Assembly: GCF_900109785.1 (NCBI RefSeq)
Contig: NZ_FOBH01000003.1
Coordinates: 310,001 to 374,000 of the forward strand
Origin: Nitrosovibrio tenuis
GTDB taxonomy: Bacteria > Pseudomonadota > Gammaproteobacteria > Burkholderiales > Nitrosomonadaceae
Length of the DNA: 64,000 nucleotides
Reading direction: 5' to 3'
Shown here piece by piece: positions 20,895 through 27,976 of this stretch (position 1 is its first letter; the number at the start of each line of letters is the position of its first letter). The notes under the pieces are model-generated. The model did no database searches. It was not told the origin of the DNA and saw only the letters and a list, made by a program, of their open reading frames with translations. A program made the position numbers and the translations under genes.

Positions 20895-20967
20895 AACCTC
20901 GAACTGACCCATAGAGCAAGCCAGAAAGGAAGCCAATAAACTCTTGGGCCACATCGCCGCTGGGCGA
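20895..20967 (+). pseudogene. Fragment of a P4-type integrase gene
   Basis: The DNA from GAACTGAC at 20901 to about 20967 closely matches the integrase gene at about 21399-21466 (the ELTVEQARKEAHKLLGHIATG region), with a one-base insertion near 20909 that breaks the frame. Only about 70 bp remain. It is left of the attachment core, so it belongs to an older, mostly lost element at the same tRNA rather than to the present island. Confidence 0.6.
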
Positions 20968-20987
20968 AAAGCATAAGCCATTGTTTA

Positions 20988-21045
20988 TTGGTGCCGACAG
21001 AAGGAGTCGAACCCTCGACCTTCTGATTACAAATTCTAATTCTAC
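20988..21045 (-). repeat. Partial tRNA-Thr 3' half (left attachment site)
   Basis: Read on the minus strand this is the 3' part of a tRNA: anticodon-stem region, a T-arm GAGGG-TTCGACT-CCTTC that pairs correctly, acceptor strand TGTCGGC, then ACCA. The 18-bp block 21017-21034 (GACCTTCTGATTACAAAT) is identical to 31394-31411 in the intact tRNA-Thr. The 5' half is missing. It marks the left end of the island. Confidence 0.8.
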
Positions 21046-21055
21046 CCGTTTTACC

Positions 21056-21126
21056 TTGTTTTAACGTGTACGAAAACTCTTTAATCTGCTTGTTTTAATT
21101 TGATTTTTAGCATTATATTGTTTTAA
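21056..21126 (+). repeat. Three direct repeats TTGTTTTAA
   Basis: Identical 9-mers at 21056-21064, 21090-21098 and 21118-21126, between the attachment core and the integrase gene. The position suits binding sites for integrase, excisionase or a bending protein; this is inference. Confidence 0.4.
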
Positions 21127-21152
21127 ACTTCCTCCCACAGTTTGACACATCC

Positions 21153-21197
21153 TGTCTACACTGTGTCTACATGAAAGGGAGTTAAAACGTGTCTACA
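21153..21197 (+). promoter_or_regulatory. TGTCTACA repeats, probable integrase arm sites (left)
   Basis: TGTCTACA occurs at 21153-21160, 21164-21171 and 21190-21197. The first two are 11 bp apart, one helical turn, and the third covers the integrase GTG start. The 20-mer at 21153-21172 recurs with one mismatch at 31301-31320 just inside the other island end, as expected for integrase arm-type sites. Confidence 0.55.
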
Positions 21198-22436
21198 CCA
21201 GCCTCAGCACTCCCCGTTAGGATCACAAAATCTGTCGTGGATAGGCTGAATGCTCCCATAGCAGGGCAGACCTTTACCCGCGACTCCGAACTCAAAGGTT
21301 TTGCGGTCCGCGTTACGACCTCTGGCGCCAAGTCGTTCATTTTGGAAAAACGTATCGACGGCAAGGTGAAACGGCTAACGCTTGGCCGCTATCCCGAACT
21401 GACGGTAGAGCAAGCGAGAAAGGAAGCGCATAAGCTCTTGGGCCATATTGCTACGGGGCGCAATCCTACCGCCGAGAAAAAGCAAAAAGAGCTGCAAGCC
21501 ACAACGCTGCAAAAAGCATTCGATGATTTCCTGCTTGCCAGAAAGAACCTCAAGCCGCGCACACTTTACGATTATCGGCGATTAATGAAAGTTGCTTTCC
21601 CTGATTGGCAAAATAAGGCTCTGGTTGATATCAGTAAGGAAATGGTTGCCAAGCGTCACACCAAGATTGGCGCGGAACATGGCGAAGCCTATGCCAACCT
21701 AGCCATGCGTTTTTTGCGCGCATTGTTCAATTTCTCCATTGCACAGTATGAAGACGGCAGCGGCAATGCCATTTTGCGAGAAAACCCCGTCGTGCGTCTT
21801 ACCCAGACTCGCGCATGGTATCGGGTAGCACGTCGGCAAACTATTATCAAATCTCATCAGCTCAAGCCGTGGTATGAAGGAGTAATGACGCTTAAGAATG
21901 ACAAAGTGTCTCAACAGTCTGCGCTCGTTGCCGATTATCTGCTCTTCCTCCTATTTACCGGGCTACGCCGCCAGGAAGCCGCAACCTTGAAATGGTCCGA
22001 TATCGATTTACGTGGCCGCTCGTTTACAATCAGGGATACCAAGAATCGGGAACCGCTCACATTGCCGCTCACGGATTTTGTTTACAGCTTATTGGAAAAA
22101 AGAAAGGCTACCGCCGATTCTGAGTATGTTTTTGCAGGAGGCGGAAAGGCCGGGCATCTGATTGAGCCGCGTCATCAGGTTCAACAAGTCAGGAATACGT
22201 CGGGCGTTTCCTTTACGTTGCACGATCTGCGCCGCAGCTATATCACGATTGCAGAAAGCATCGATATCTCGGCTTACGCCCTAAAGCGTCTGGTGAACCA
22301 CAAAATGAGCAATGATGTGACGGCGGGCTATATCGTAAATGACGTGGAACGTCTAAGGGAGCCTATGCAAAAAATCAGCGATTATTTGTTGAAATGCATG
22401 GGAGTCAATCCATCTGATGCAAAGAATATCATCTGA
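21189..22436 (+). CDS. int: Tyrosine recombinase / P4-type integrase
   Basis: 415 aa. N-terminal DUF4102-type arm-binding domain (about 1-95: RDSELKGFAVRVTTSGAKSF, LTLGRYPELTVEQARKEA), core-binding domain (about 100-200) and catalytic domain with Arg in LLFTGLRRQEA, the H-x-x-R box HDLRRSYITIAES, the HKM histidine and the tyrosine in TAGYIVNDVERLR. Complete and apparently functional. The start is GTG at 21189 with GGGAG about 10 nt upstream. It adjoins the left attachment core and would catalyse integration at and excision from tRNA-Thr. A TGTCTACA site covers its start codon, suggesting self-repression. Confidence 0.95.
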   Translation: MSTPASALPVRITKSVVDRLNAPIAGQTFTRDSELKGFAVRVTTSGAKSFILEKRIDGKVKRLTLGRYPELTVEQARKEAHKLLGHIATGRNPTAEKKQKELQATTLQKAFDDFLLARKNLKPRTLYDYRRLMKVAFPDWQNKALVDISKEMVAKRHTKIGAEHGEAYANLAMRFLRALFNFSIAQYEDGSGNAILRENPVVRLTQTRAWYRVARRQTIIKSHQLKPWYEGVMTLKNDKVSQQSALVADYLLFLLFTGLRRQEAATLKWSDIDLRGRSFTIRDTKNREPLTLPLTDFVYSLLEKRKATADSEYVFAGGGKAGHLIEPRHQVQQVRNTSGVSFTLHDLRRSYITIAESIDISAYALKRLVNHKMSNDVTAGYIVNDVERLREPMQKISDYLLKCMGVNPSDAKNII

Positions 22437-22451
22437 TGATATTATTAATCC

Positions 22452-22826
22452 ATGGAGCCTGATACGGGACTCGACGCCCTGCTTGATCTTAATGGCTATA
22501 TCGTCGATCAGGATTTGGGATGCTGGATCAAGGTCGAGGCATGGCGGGTCGTGGCAACCCCGGAAATTCCGCACGGTATCCGCTATGCGCTTACGCTCCA
22601 TGAACCCTATGGAAAACGAATCATGGGATACGACAACAGCCATGCCATAAAGCCGCCGAAGAAATTCAAGTATGCGGGGCAGCGGCTAGCGTATGACCAT
22701 AAGCATCGCCACATTTCGGATAAGGGAGTCCCTTACGAATTCAAGGATACTTACCAGCTGCTTGCCGATTTCTTCGAAGAAGTGGATCGTATACTGAAGG
22801 AAATGAAAATATGGAAAGAATTGTGA
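22452..22826 (+). CDS. TumE-like toxin (DUF6516 family)
   Basis: 124 aa, starting 15 bp after the integrase stop. Features of the DUF6516/TumE family: an alternating beta-rich N-terminal half (IVDQDLGCWIKVEAWRV), RYALTLHEPYGKRIMGYDNSH, then YDHKHRH and a C-terminal helix EFKDTYQLLADFFEEVDRIL. Members are proposed toxins of TumE-TumA pairs, possibly acting on RNA. The gene overlaps the next by 16 nt, the antitoxin-like HTH protein, matching the known pair order. In an island, such a pair probably stabilises maintenance. Family assignment is from memory of the motif pattern. Confidence 0.75.
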   Translation: MEPDTGLDALLDLNGYIVDQDLGCWIKVEAWRVVATPEIPHGIRYALTLHEPYGKRIMGYDNSHAIKPPKKFKYAGQRLAYDHKHRHISDKGVPYEFKDTYQLLADFFEEVDRILKEMKIWKEL

Positions 22827-23161
22827 TTGGCATCATGCCGCAAGAAAAAATCCGTGAACGCATGCTGGCAATAGCCAAAGGTGCGTACAAGCCTAAGCCA
22901 GGTGAACCGAAAGTATGGTTTACCTCGATGAAATCCCTTGCTGAAGTCCTGAGTGACGATAACCGTGCCTTGCTCACGATCATTCACGAATCTCAGCCTG
23001 AATCGATTACCGGTCTTGCAACGATTACCGGGCGAAAACCCAGCAATCTTTCGCGCACTCTGAAAACCATGTCTCATTATGGGATTGTGGAAATGCGGCG
23101 CGAGAACCGACACGTGCGCCCCATCGTCAACGCCACCGAGTTCCAAATATTGACTGCTTAA
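22811..23161 (+). CDS. TumA-like antitoxin (winged-helix DNA-binding protein)
   Basis: 116 aa. The central SITGLATITGRKPSNLSRTL and TMSHYGIVEMRRE form a MarR-like winged helix-turn-helix. ATG at 22811 with AAGGA about 10 nt upstream, inside the end of the toxin gene. Antitoxins of this pair usually neutralise the toxin and repress the operon. Similar proteins are often annotated as HVO_A0114-family DNA-binding proteins. Confidence in the DNA-binding fold is high, in the exact pairing moderate. Confidence 0.75.
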   Translation: MERIVIGIMPQEKIRERMLAIAKGAYKPKPGEPKVWFTSMKSLAEVLSDDNRALLTIIHESQPESITGLATITGRKPSNLSRTLKTMSHYGIVEMRRENRHVRPIVNATEFQILTA

Positions 23162-23368
23162 TAAATTGGAGCTTAATGGTCCAGCGTGTCCGTTTGAAAG
23201 CACTGCTCGGACATAGTATGAAAGGGAAGTGAATCATATTATTACCCCTCAGATAGGGATGGAATGATTAAGGTTGTGATTAGAGAAATATGAAAATTAC
23301 ATGCTCAAGTTAATCGAAGCCAATAAAGACCATAATGTTGCGGAGGTCTTGAAAGTGAAAAACAGGCT

Positions 23369-23653
23369 TTAACTCCGAGTTTTGACCAATCCATATTGGT
23401 CAACTAACGCGAACCATTCGTCTGGATCAAGCTCATCACCCATCACGCTCATGTCGTCAGCGCTAGCTTTATCTATCAACTGAACCAGAAAAAATCCCTC
23501 TTCATCCTCATCAAATATCACGTCTTCAACCACGAAGCGCATACCCAAGGGCTTTCTCGTGGAAACATACAAGCCTGTTTCTGGTGGCTGCCTTTTAGCT
23601 TTGCTTTGTCCGATTCGCTCTTCTTTGTTGCCCCGCAGTTTTGCTTGTCCCAT
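23369..23653 (-). CDS. Small hypothetical protein with MGQAKLRG N-terminus
   Basis: 94 aa on the strand opposite to its neighbours. It starts MGQAKLRGNKEERIGQSKAK, a basic N-terminal motif shared by several small uncharacterised bacterial proteins. The rest is acidic with hydrophobic segments (MRFVVEDVIFDEDEEGFFLV, ELDPDEWFALVDQYGLV). No catalytic motif. It is the only minus-strand gene inside the island. Function unknown. Confidence 0.65.
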   Translation of the reverse strand: MGQAKLRGNKEERIGQSKAKRQPPETGLYVSTRKPLGMRFVVEDVIFDEDEEGFFLVQLIDKASADDMSVMGDELDPDEWFALVDQYGLVKTRS

Positions 23654-23752
23654 TTGAAAGCCCCATCATCGGAATTTTTATGGGGCAAGCTTAAGTCAAG
23701 CTCCATGGGATTACAAACATCACTTCCCATCTGCTGGAGAATTTCGTGCAGA

Positions 23753-23842
23753 TTTTTATATTTTTTATAAAAAACTATAAATTCTTTTTATAGAATATCT
23801 GATAACAATAAGCTATTCCTTATCGTTTTTCATATAAAAACG
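23753..23842. repeat. Array of three inverted repeats with 5-nt spacers
   Basis: TTTTTATA/TATAAAAA at 23753-23760 and 23766-23773; CTATAAA/TTTATAG at 23775-23781 and 23787-23793; CGTTTTT/AAAAACG at 23824-23830 and 23836-23842. Each pair is separated by 5 nt. Regular spacing in a region otherwise free of genes suggests protein binding sites, though AT-rich DNA makes chance palindromes easier. Confidence 0.45.
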
Positions 23843-24007
23843 GCTTTTGGCACGTTGATTGCATGACACTGCTCAAAGCAGGAATAAAAAAAACCACAAA
23901 TATTCAACTTCTTATCCGTGATCCTGATAATATTTTTCGACCCTTAAAATTAAGAGTTTGTCAATAGACGGTAACAGGACGTCCTTTTTATTGCCATTTT
24001 TTTCATA

Positions 24008-24040
24008 CTGTCTCCTTCAATTAACAACCTGTGGAGACAG
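24008..24040 (+). promoter_or_regulatory. Inverted repeat sequestering a ribosome binding site
   Basis: CTGTCTCC (24008-24015) and GGAGACAG (24033-24040) are perfect complements with a 17-nt loop. The right arm contains the GGAG that would serve the GTG start at 24046. In mRNA the hairpin would hide the site; as DNA it could also be an operator. Confidence 0.45.
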
Positions 24041-24045
24041 AGATC

Positions 24046-24249
24046 GTGCAAGGGAATTTACTTTCAACTAGAGAAGCTGCTGTTTACTTAAGTGTCAGTG
24101 AAGCATTTCTCGAACGCGACCGCTGGGCCGGAGCAAAGGTGCCTTTCATCAAGATAGGCTCGCGCGCGGTGCGCTACCGCTTGCAAGACTTGGAACGCTA
24201 TATCGAGTCCTGCATTCGCAAATCCACCAGCGATACGGGCCGCAAATGA
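24046..24249 (+). CDS. Excisionase/AlpA-like HTH protein
   Basis: 67 aa from GTG at 24046, chosen for GGAG at 24033-24036; a GTG at 24031 in the same frame would lie within that hairpin arm. The sequence [20 protein letters not shown], then [20 protein letters not shown], is a MerR-like winged HTH of the excisionase/AlpA family, which helps integrase excise elements and regulates island genes. Its stop overlaps the replication gene start (ATGA). Role as excisionase or as rep activator is inference from position. Confidence 0.8.
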   Translation: MQGNLLSTREAAVYLSVSEAFLERDRWAGAKVPFIKIGSRAVRYRLQDLERYIESCIRKSTSDTGRK

Positions 24250-26186
24250 GCGCGGCGATATGGCCCATTCCCCACCCTGAAGGCGCATACGTTCGGGAAG
24301 ACGGCATTGTCTTTTATCGTGAAGAGGAACCCTTCACTTCCGATATTCTCAGCCGCCATCCCGACTGTCTGGCCGAGCCCATGGCACAGGAATATGCGCG
24401 GTTGTATTTGGCTAAAGGGGAAGAGAAAGCAGAGGCATATCTTAAGGCGATTTCCGCTCAGCTTGTCAGCACGCCTTTGAGCCTTGCAGCGACGGATGAG
24501 GAAATAGATGCGTTTGCCCGAAAGCTAGCGGATCAATTTTTCCGCCTGCAACGCTGGGTCAGCAATTCTGCTATTGCAGCCCTTTTCCTTTGCCATTTGG
24601 CAGAAAGCAAATACGGCGTTAGTCCGCTGGGTAAGGGGGATAAGGGCAAGGCAAAACTTCAATCAGCAAAACCGCTATCGCTACCAATAACGGAACCGGC
24701 AACAAAGCTTCTCACGTCTGTATCAGTATCGGTACCGGTATCGCTACCGGTAACAGGAGGAAAAAGCGCTGGGCCGGGACCGGTATCGGTAACGGATACC
24801 GTTACCGGTATAGGAAGCAAGCTGACTTTCCCAATCTCTGTAACGGTAACCGATACAGACAAACAGGCTCCTGTAACGGTAACAGGAGAATCTAATCCTT
24901 CCTTTCCTGTAACAGTAACAGGGAAATCCAATCTTCCTGTAACGGTAACAGGAGAATCCGATCCTTCGCCTCCTGTATCCGTTACCGATACCGGAATTAC
25001 CCATACGGGAATTCTAGCCCGCCTTGCGGATGAGCACTGGTGGCGTCGGGCATTGCGCAAGGTTCAGGTGCGCAAATTCGAACATGGTGCTATACGGTTG
25101 GGGCTGGTTCACAGCCGCAAGGGCAAGTATGTCAGTGATGAAACGTTGCGAAGGCGGCAGAAACAAATCCGCCGTAACCGGGCCATTCTCGAACACTGCA
25201 TAGCTATCAATGAGGCCGGGCAGGAATATACCCTACAGCAATTGGCCGAGCTTTCGGTATCCAATCCAGAGATTCGCCGTGCGGAATTGATGACCCGCAT
25301 TGCCGGGTTCGATGCAGTGGCTCAATCTCTGGGGCATGTCGGCGTCTTCTATACCATCACTTGCCCCTCCCGCATGCATGCCCGATTGTCTGTATCAGGA
25401 GAAGAAAACCCGAAATACGACAGAACCACACCACGGGAAGCGCAAGCCTATCTGAGCAAGATATGGAGTCGGATACGGGCCAAGCTCGCCCGTACGGACT
25501 TACACATCTATGGCATCCGTGTCGCCGAGCCTCAACACGATGGCACACCGCATTGGCACTTGCTGTTCTTCATGCCAAAAGAACACGTCAAACAAGTCGG
25601 AAGCGTGATACGCGACTACGCCATGCGCGAGGATGGCGACGAACCCGGCGCGGCAAAGCACCGTTATAAAGAGGAACGCATAGACCGGTCAAAAGGCACA
25701 GCGGCTAGTTATATCGCCAAATACATTTCAAAGAATATCGATGGCTTTGGCCTGGATTGCGATATTGATGGCGGAGAGCCCAAGAGTGCGGCTGAACGTG
25801 TAAGAGTATGGGCCAGCACTTGGGGTATACATCAGTTCCAGCAGATTGGCGGGCCGCCTGTAACGGTATGGCGCGAGCTGCGCCGCATGGGCGAGATGGG
25901 AGTAACCGGAGAGCTGAAAGAGCTCAGAGACGCGGCCGATAAGGGCGAATGGGACCGTTTTGTGATGCTGATGGGCGGACCGGAAGCGAAGCGCAAGGAT
26001 TTTCCCATATCGCTCGCTAAGCAGTGGAATGACAAGCCCAACCGTTACAGGGAACCCAAAGGGGAGGAAATCATTGGGATAACCTGGGCAAGTGCAATAT
26101 TCCCTACCCGTATTCATCGATGGACCATTCAGCATAAACGCGATCCGAATAAAATGAGGAGGCCTCAAACCGAAGCTCGGCTATAA
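24246..26186 (+). CDS. Phage P2 gpA-type HUH replication endonuclease
   Basis: 646 aa. The C-terminal half carries the HUH nuclease motifs of P2 gpA-like proteins: metal-binding HWHLLFF (about residue 433) and a two-tyrosine helix [13 protein letters not shown] (about 488). Such enzymes nick one strand at the origin, stay covalently attached and start rolling-circle replication. Between about 155 and 255 lies an unusual Ser/Thr/Val/Pro-rich linker encoded by palindromic DNA repeats of the type CCTGTAACGGTAACAGG. Translationally coupled to the HTH gene. It implies that the island, once excised, can replicate. No structural phage genes accompany it. Confidence 0.88.
   Translation: MSAAIWPIPHPEGAYVREDGIVFYREEEPFTSDILSRHPDCLAEPMAQEYARLYLAKGEEKAEAYLKAISAQLVSTPLSLAATDEEIDAFARKLADQFFRLQRWVSNSAIAALFLCHLAESKYGVSPLGKGDKGKAKLQSAKPLSLPITEPATKLLTSVSVSVPVSLPVTGGKSAGPGPVSVTDTVTGIGSKLTFPISVTVTDTDKQAPVTVTGESNPSFPVTVTGKSNLPVTVTGESDPSPPVSVTDTGITHTGILARLADEHWWRRALRKVQVRKFEHGAIRLGLVHSRKGKYVSDETLRRRQKQIRRNRAILEHCIAINEAGQEYTLQQLAELSVSNPEIRRAELMTRIAGFDAVAQSLGHVGVFYTITCPSRMHARLSVSGEENPKYDRTTPREAQAYLSKIWSRIRAKLARTDLHIYGIRVAEPQHDGTPHWHLLFFMPKEHVKQVGSVIRDYAMREDGDEPGAAKHRYKEERIDRSKGTAASYIAKYISKNIDGFGLDCDIDGGEPKSAAERVRVWASTWGIHQFQQIGGPPVTVWRELRRMGEMGVTGELKELRDAADKGEWDRFVMLMGGPEAKRKDFPISLAKQWNDKPNRYREPKGEEIIGITWASAIFPTRIHRWTIQHKRDPNKMRRPQTEARL
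24717..25005 (+). repeat. Palindromic repeat array inside the rep gene
   Basis: Repeats built from GTAACGG/CCGTTAC. A near-identical 24-mer starting TCCTGTAACGGTAACAGG occurs at 24869, 24905 and 24935, with related copies at 24741, 24838 and 24972. A perfect hairpin CGGTAACGG-ATA-CCGTTACCG lies at 24787-24807. P2-type elements keep their origin inside the A gene, so this may be the origin or Rep-binding iterons. Confidence 0.7.
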
Positions 26187-26493
26187 TCACCTTACATGAG
26201 ATTAGTCCTGCCCCTTGGAGTACTGTCAATAACTGTACGGCAAGAGATTGGACTAAGGCACCTAAGGTAAAAAATAGCCATTGCCGACGACTGTTTTAGC
26301 GGATTCCTCAGATTAAGTGGATTCCTCAGATTAAGATACCCAAGCTACGCAATACCCCTATTGTTTGGCAGGTGTACCTAAGTCCAATATGTGACTGGTA
26401 TTGGAAGCTGTAAGATGTTGCGCTAACGGGCGGTGCATGCGGTCTCGTTGCTACGGGTCAATGAGCTCTCAAAACGTAAATTGCAGATTTTTT
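26187..26493. other. Intergenic region with an inverted-repeat element
   Basis: 307 bases between rep and the next gene. It holds inverted repeats at 26247-26263 and 26370-26388 enclosing about 140 bp, and an 18-bp unit repeated twice at 26301-26318 and 26319-26336. No coding sequence. Confidence 0.5.
26247..26388. mobile_element. Small inverted-repeat element (possible MITE or IS remnant)
   Basis: ATTGGACTAAGGCACCT (26247-26263) is an imperfect inverted repeat of AGGTGTACCTAAGTCCAAT (26370-26388). The right end recurs with two mismatches at 14952-14970. The 142-bp interior has no gene but contains a tandem 18-bp duplication (GGATTCCTCAGATTAAG). Consistent with a small non-autonomous element or an IS remnant; no target duplication was established. 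Confidence 0.4.
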
Positions 26494-27321
26494 ATGGCTG
26501 ATATTAACCAAGTAATGTCTCTGCGATACGACGGTAAGGATGCCGAAAAGCATGAGCTGGACTTGTTTTCACTTGGCGTTTCCCTGCAGGGCTTTGCGCG
26601 CATTTCTTCCCATGCAGGCACTTTTGCTATTACGCACCGTTATTCCAAATACCTTCGTTCCCAAGTTGTGCGGGTAGCCGCGCAAGAAGCCCGAGCAAAT
26701 TGTTACTCGATTGATGTCGTTTGGAACTTTGTTCTACAACATCAAATTCTTTCCGGCTCATTTGGCATGCTAGTCGCTACAATTATCCCGTTGGTATTAG
26801 CGACCGCATCCCGAAAAAAAGATGAAATTCTTCACCTCAAGGATTCGCTCGATAAAGCAATTGAGCGCCTTGCCTCACGAGATCAGCCAACAATGTCGCG
26901 CTTACTTGACACTGTGGATCGACTTGTCATTGACCAACGACGCAACGCCCGACAGGCATTCGAGCCCATTGGTTTATCTTGCAGAACTCTCACCGTTAGC
27001 GCTGGAGGAAAGTCCACCACCTTCGATCAAGCCGATAAGGCAGCGTCAGAATTGTCCCCAAAGGATGAAATTACGGAAATGCTTGTGTTTTCGGTTTTAA
27101 TTACCGAGCTCGACCTCGAACGTTTTACCGGCAAAGCCTATGTGGACCAATTCGCGCCCCCTGATAGGCGCATACCAATAACAATAATGGATCCGACTGT
27201 TCAAACTCAAAATAACGCTTATGCGTCCAGTTTAGCTGCTGCGTCACCACTAAGGGTATTGGCAAAAGGATTACTTAAGGAGGGGAAATTGGTACGCCTC
27301 TTTGTTTCAGCCGCTATGTGA
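26494..27321 (+). CDS. Uncharacterised protein, DUF7946-like N-terminus
   Basis: 275 aa from the ATG at 26494; the frame is open upstream (TTG 26401, ATG 26461), but similarity starts here. The N-terminal pattern RYDGKDAEKHELDLFSLG, then VSLQGFARI, is shared by a family of uncharacterised proteins that I believe is catalogued as DUF7946. A hydrophobic segment (FGMLVATIIPLVLATA, about 90-105) could be a membrane helix or buried core. The C-terminal half looks beta-rich. Members often occur in accessory regions. It precedes kwaA by 64 bp on the same strand, so it may be defence-associated, but that is inference. Confidence 0.6.
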   Translation: MADINQVMSLRYDGKDAEKHELDLFSLGVSLQGFARISSHAGTFAITHRYSKYLRSQVVRVAAQEARANCYSIDVVWNFVLQHQILSGSFGMLVATIIPLVLATASRKKDEILHLKDSLDKAIERLASRDQPTMSRLLDTVDRLVIDQRRNARQAFEPIGLSCRTLTVSAGGKSTTFDQADKAASELSPKDEITEMLVFSVLITELDLERFTGKAYVDQFAPPDRRIPITIMDPTVQTQNNAYASSLAAASPLRVLAKGLLKEGKLVRLFVSAAM

Positions 27322-27385
27322 TAAACCCAACAATTGGAACGTCACACGCAAACCTATATATATACAACAAGAAGCGGGAATCAAT

Positions 27386-27976
27386 ATGCATAAGGGCGGT
27401 TTGGGGGGGAAAATCGAGCTATATATAGTTTCATTATGGTTCTTATTTTTCTTAATTATTGTCATAACCATAGATATTCCGATTTATCTGGAGCCAGACT
27501 GGGAGTTTCTTAATCTTGAAGATGTAATTAGAAAAAATATTATCCCGATTGTCGCTTTCGCCTTTGTCACCGCTGGGCTTTTCTTTTACTTACGATTTGA
27601 ATATAGGATTTCGGGTAGTCAAAGAATCCCTGCAAGAATTACAAAAATTCAGGACGTAAACTACGAACATCTTACTTTTTTAACTACTTATATAATCCCT
27701 CTGATTTGCTTTAACTTAAGCAGCACAAGATATGTGCTAGCTTTGGGCTTGCTGTTGGTTGTTATTGGGGTTATTTACGTCAAAACAGACAAGTTTTACG
27801 CAAATCCAACGCTTGCGATGCTCGGATATCAAATCTATAAAGTCGATATGCATACAAGAACCAATAATGTCGAGAACCTGATTCTGATATCTAAGGATAA
27901 ATTATCGATGAATGACTTAGTTAACTACAAAGAGCTTGACGAAAAAGTTTCTTTTGCCGGGAAAGTAAGAGAATGA
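27386..27976 (+). CDS. kwaA: Kiwa anti-phage membrane protein KwaA
   Basis: 196 aa from ATG at 27386; an upstream TTG at 27302 would add 28 implausible residues. Four hydrophobic segments: YIVSLWFLFFLIIVITI, IIPIVAFAFVTAGLFFYL, TFLTTYIIPLICFNLSS and YVLALGLLLVVIGVIYV, with the family signature YEHLTFLTTYIIPLICF. A soluble C-terminal ~50 residues follows. KwaA is the inner-membrane subunit of Kiwa, which senses infection at the membrane and works with KwaB. Overlaps kwaB by 4 nt. Much more AT-rich than the core genome. Identification is from memory of the family pattern. Confidence 0.88.
   Translation: MHKGGLGGKIELYIVSLWFLFFLIIVITIDIPIYLEPDWEFLNLEDVIRKNIIPIVAFAFVTAGLFFYLRFEYRISGSQRIPARITKIQDVNYEHLTFLTTYIIPLICFNLSSTRYVLALGLLLVVIGVIYVKTDKFYANPTLAMLGYQIYKVDMHTRTNNVENLILISKDKLSMNDLVNYKELDEKVSFAGKVRE

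Larger units (their letters stand above)
20533..21188. other. Junction between core genome and island
   Basis: 656 bases without an intact gene. It holds a fragment of a second integrase gene (about 20895-20967), a partial tRNA-Thr 3' half (20988-21045) containing the left attachment core, three TTGTTTTAA repeats and tandem TGTCTACA motifs leading into the integrase gene. The open frame at 20628-20939 ends inside the integrase fragment and has no recognisable product. Confidence 0.6.
23654..24045. other. AT-rich control region ahead of the HTH and rep genes
   Basis: 392 bases, strongly AT-rich. It contains three short inverted repeats with 5-nt spacers (23753-23842) and an 8-bp inverted repeat whose right arm covers the ribosome binding site of the next gene (24008-24040). 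It probably holds divergent promoters and possibly a regulator- or replication-protein-binding array. Confidence 0.55.

Noticed and set aside
20628-20939. 103-codon frame upstream of the left attachment site
   Set aside because: It ends inside the frameshifted integrase fragment and the rest resembles nothing; probably decayed DNA.
24659-25060. Long minus-strand open frame with repeated Thr/Val/Gly segments opposite the rep gene
   Set aside because: It is the mirror of the palindromic repeat array; inverted repeats keep both strands open. No start signal or family.
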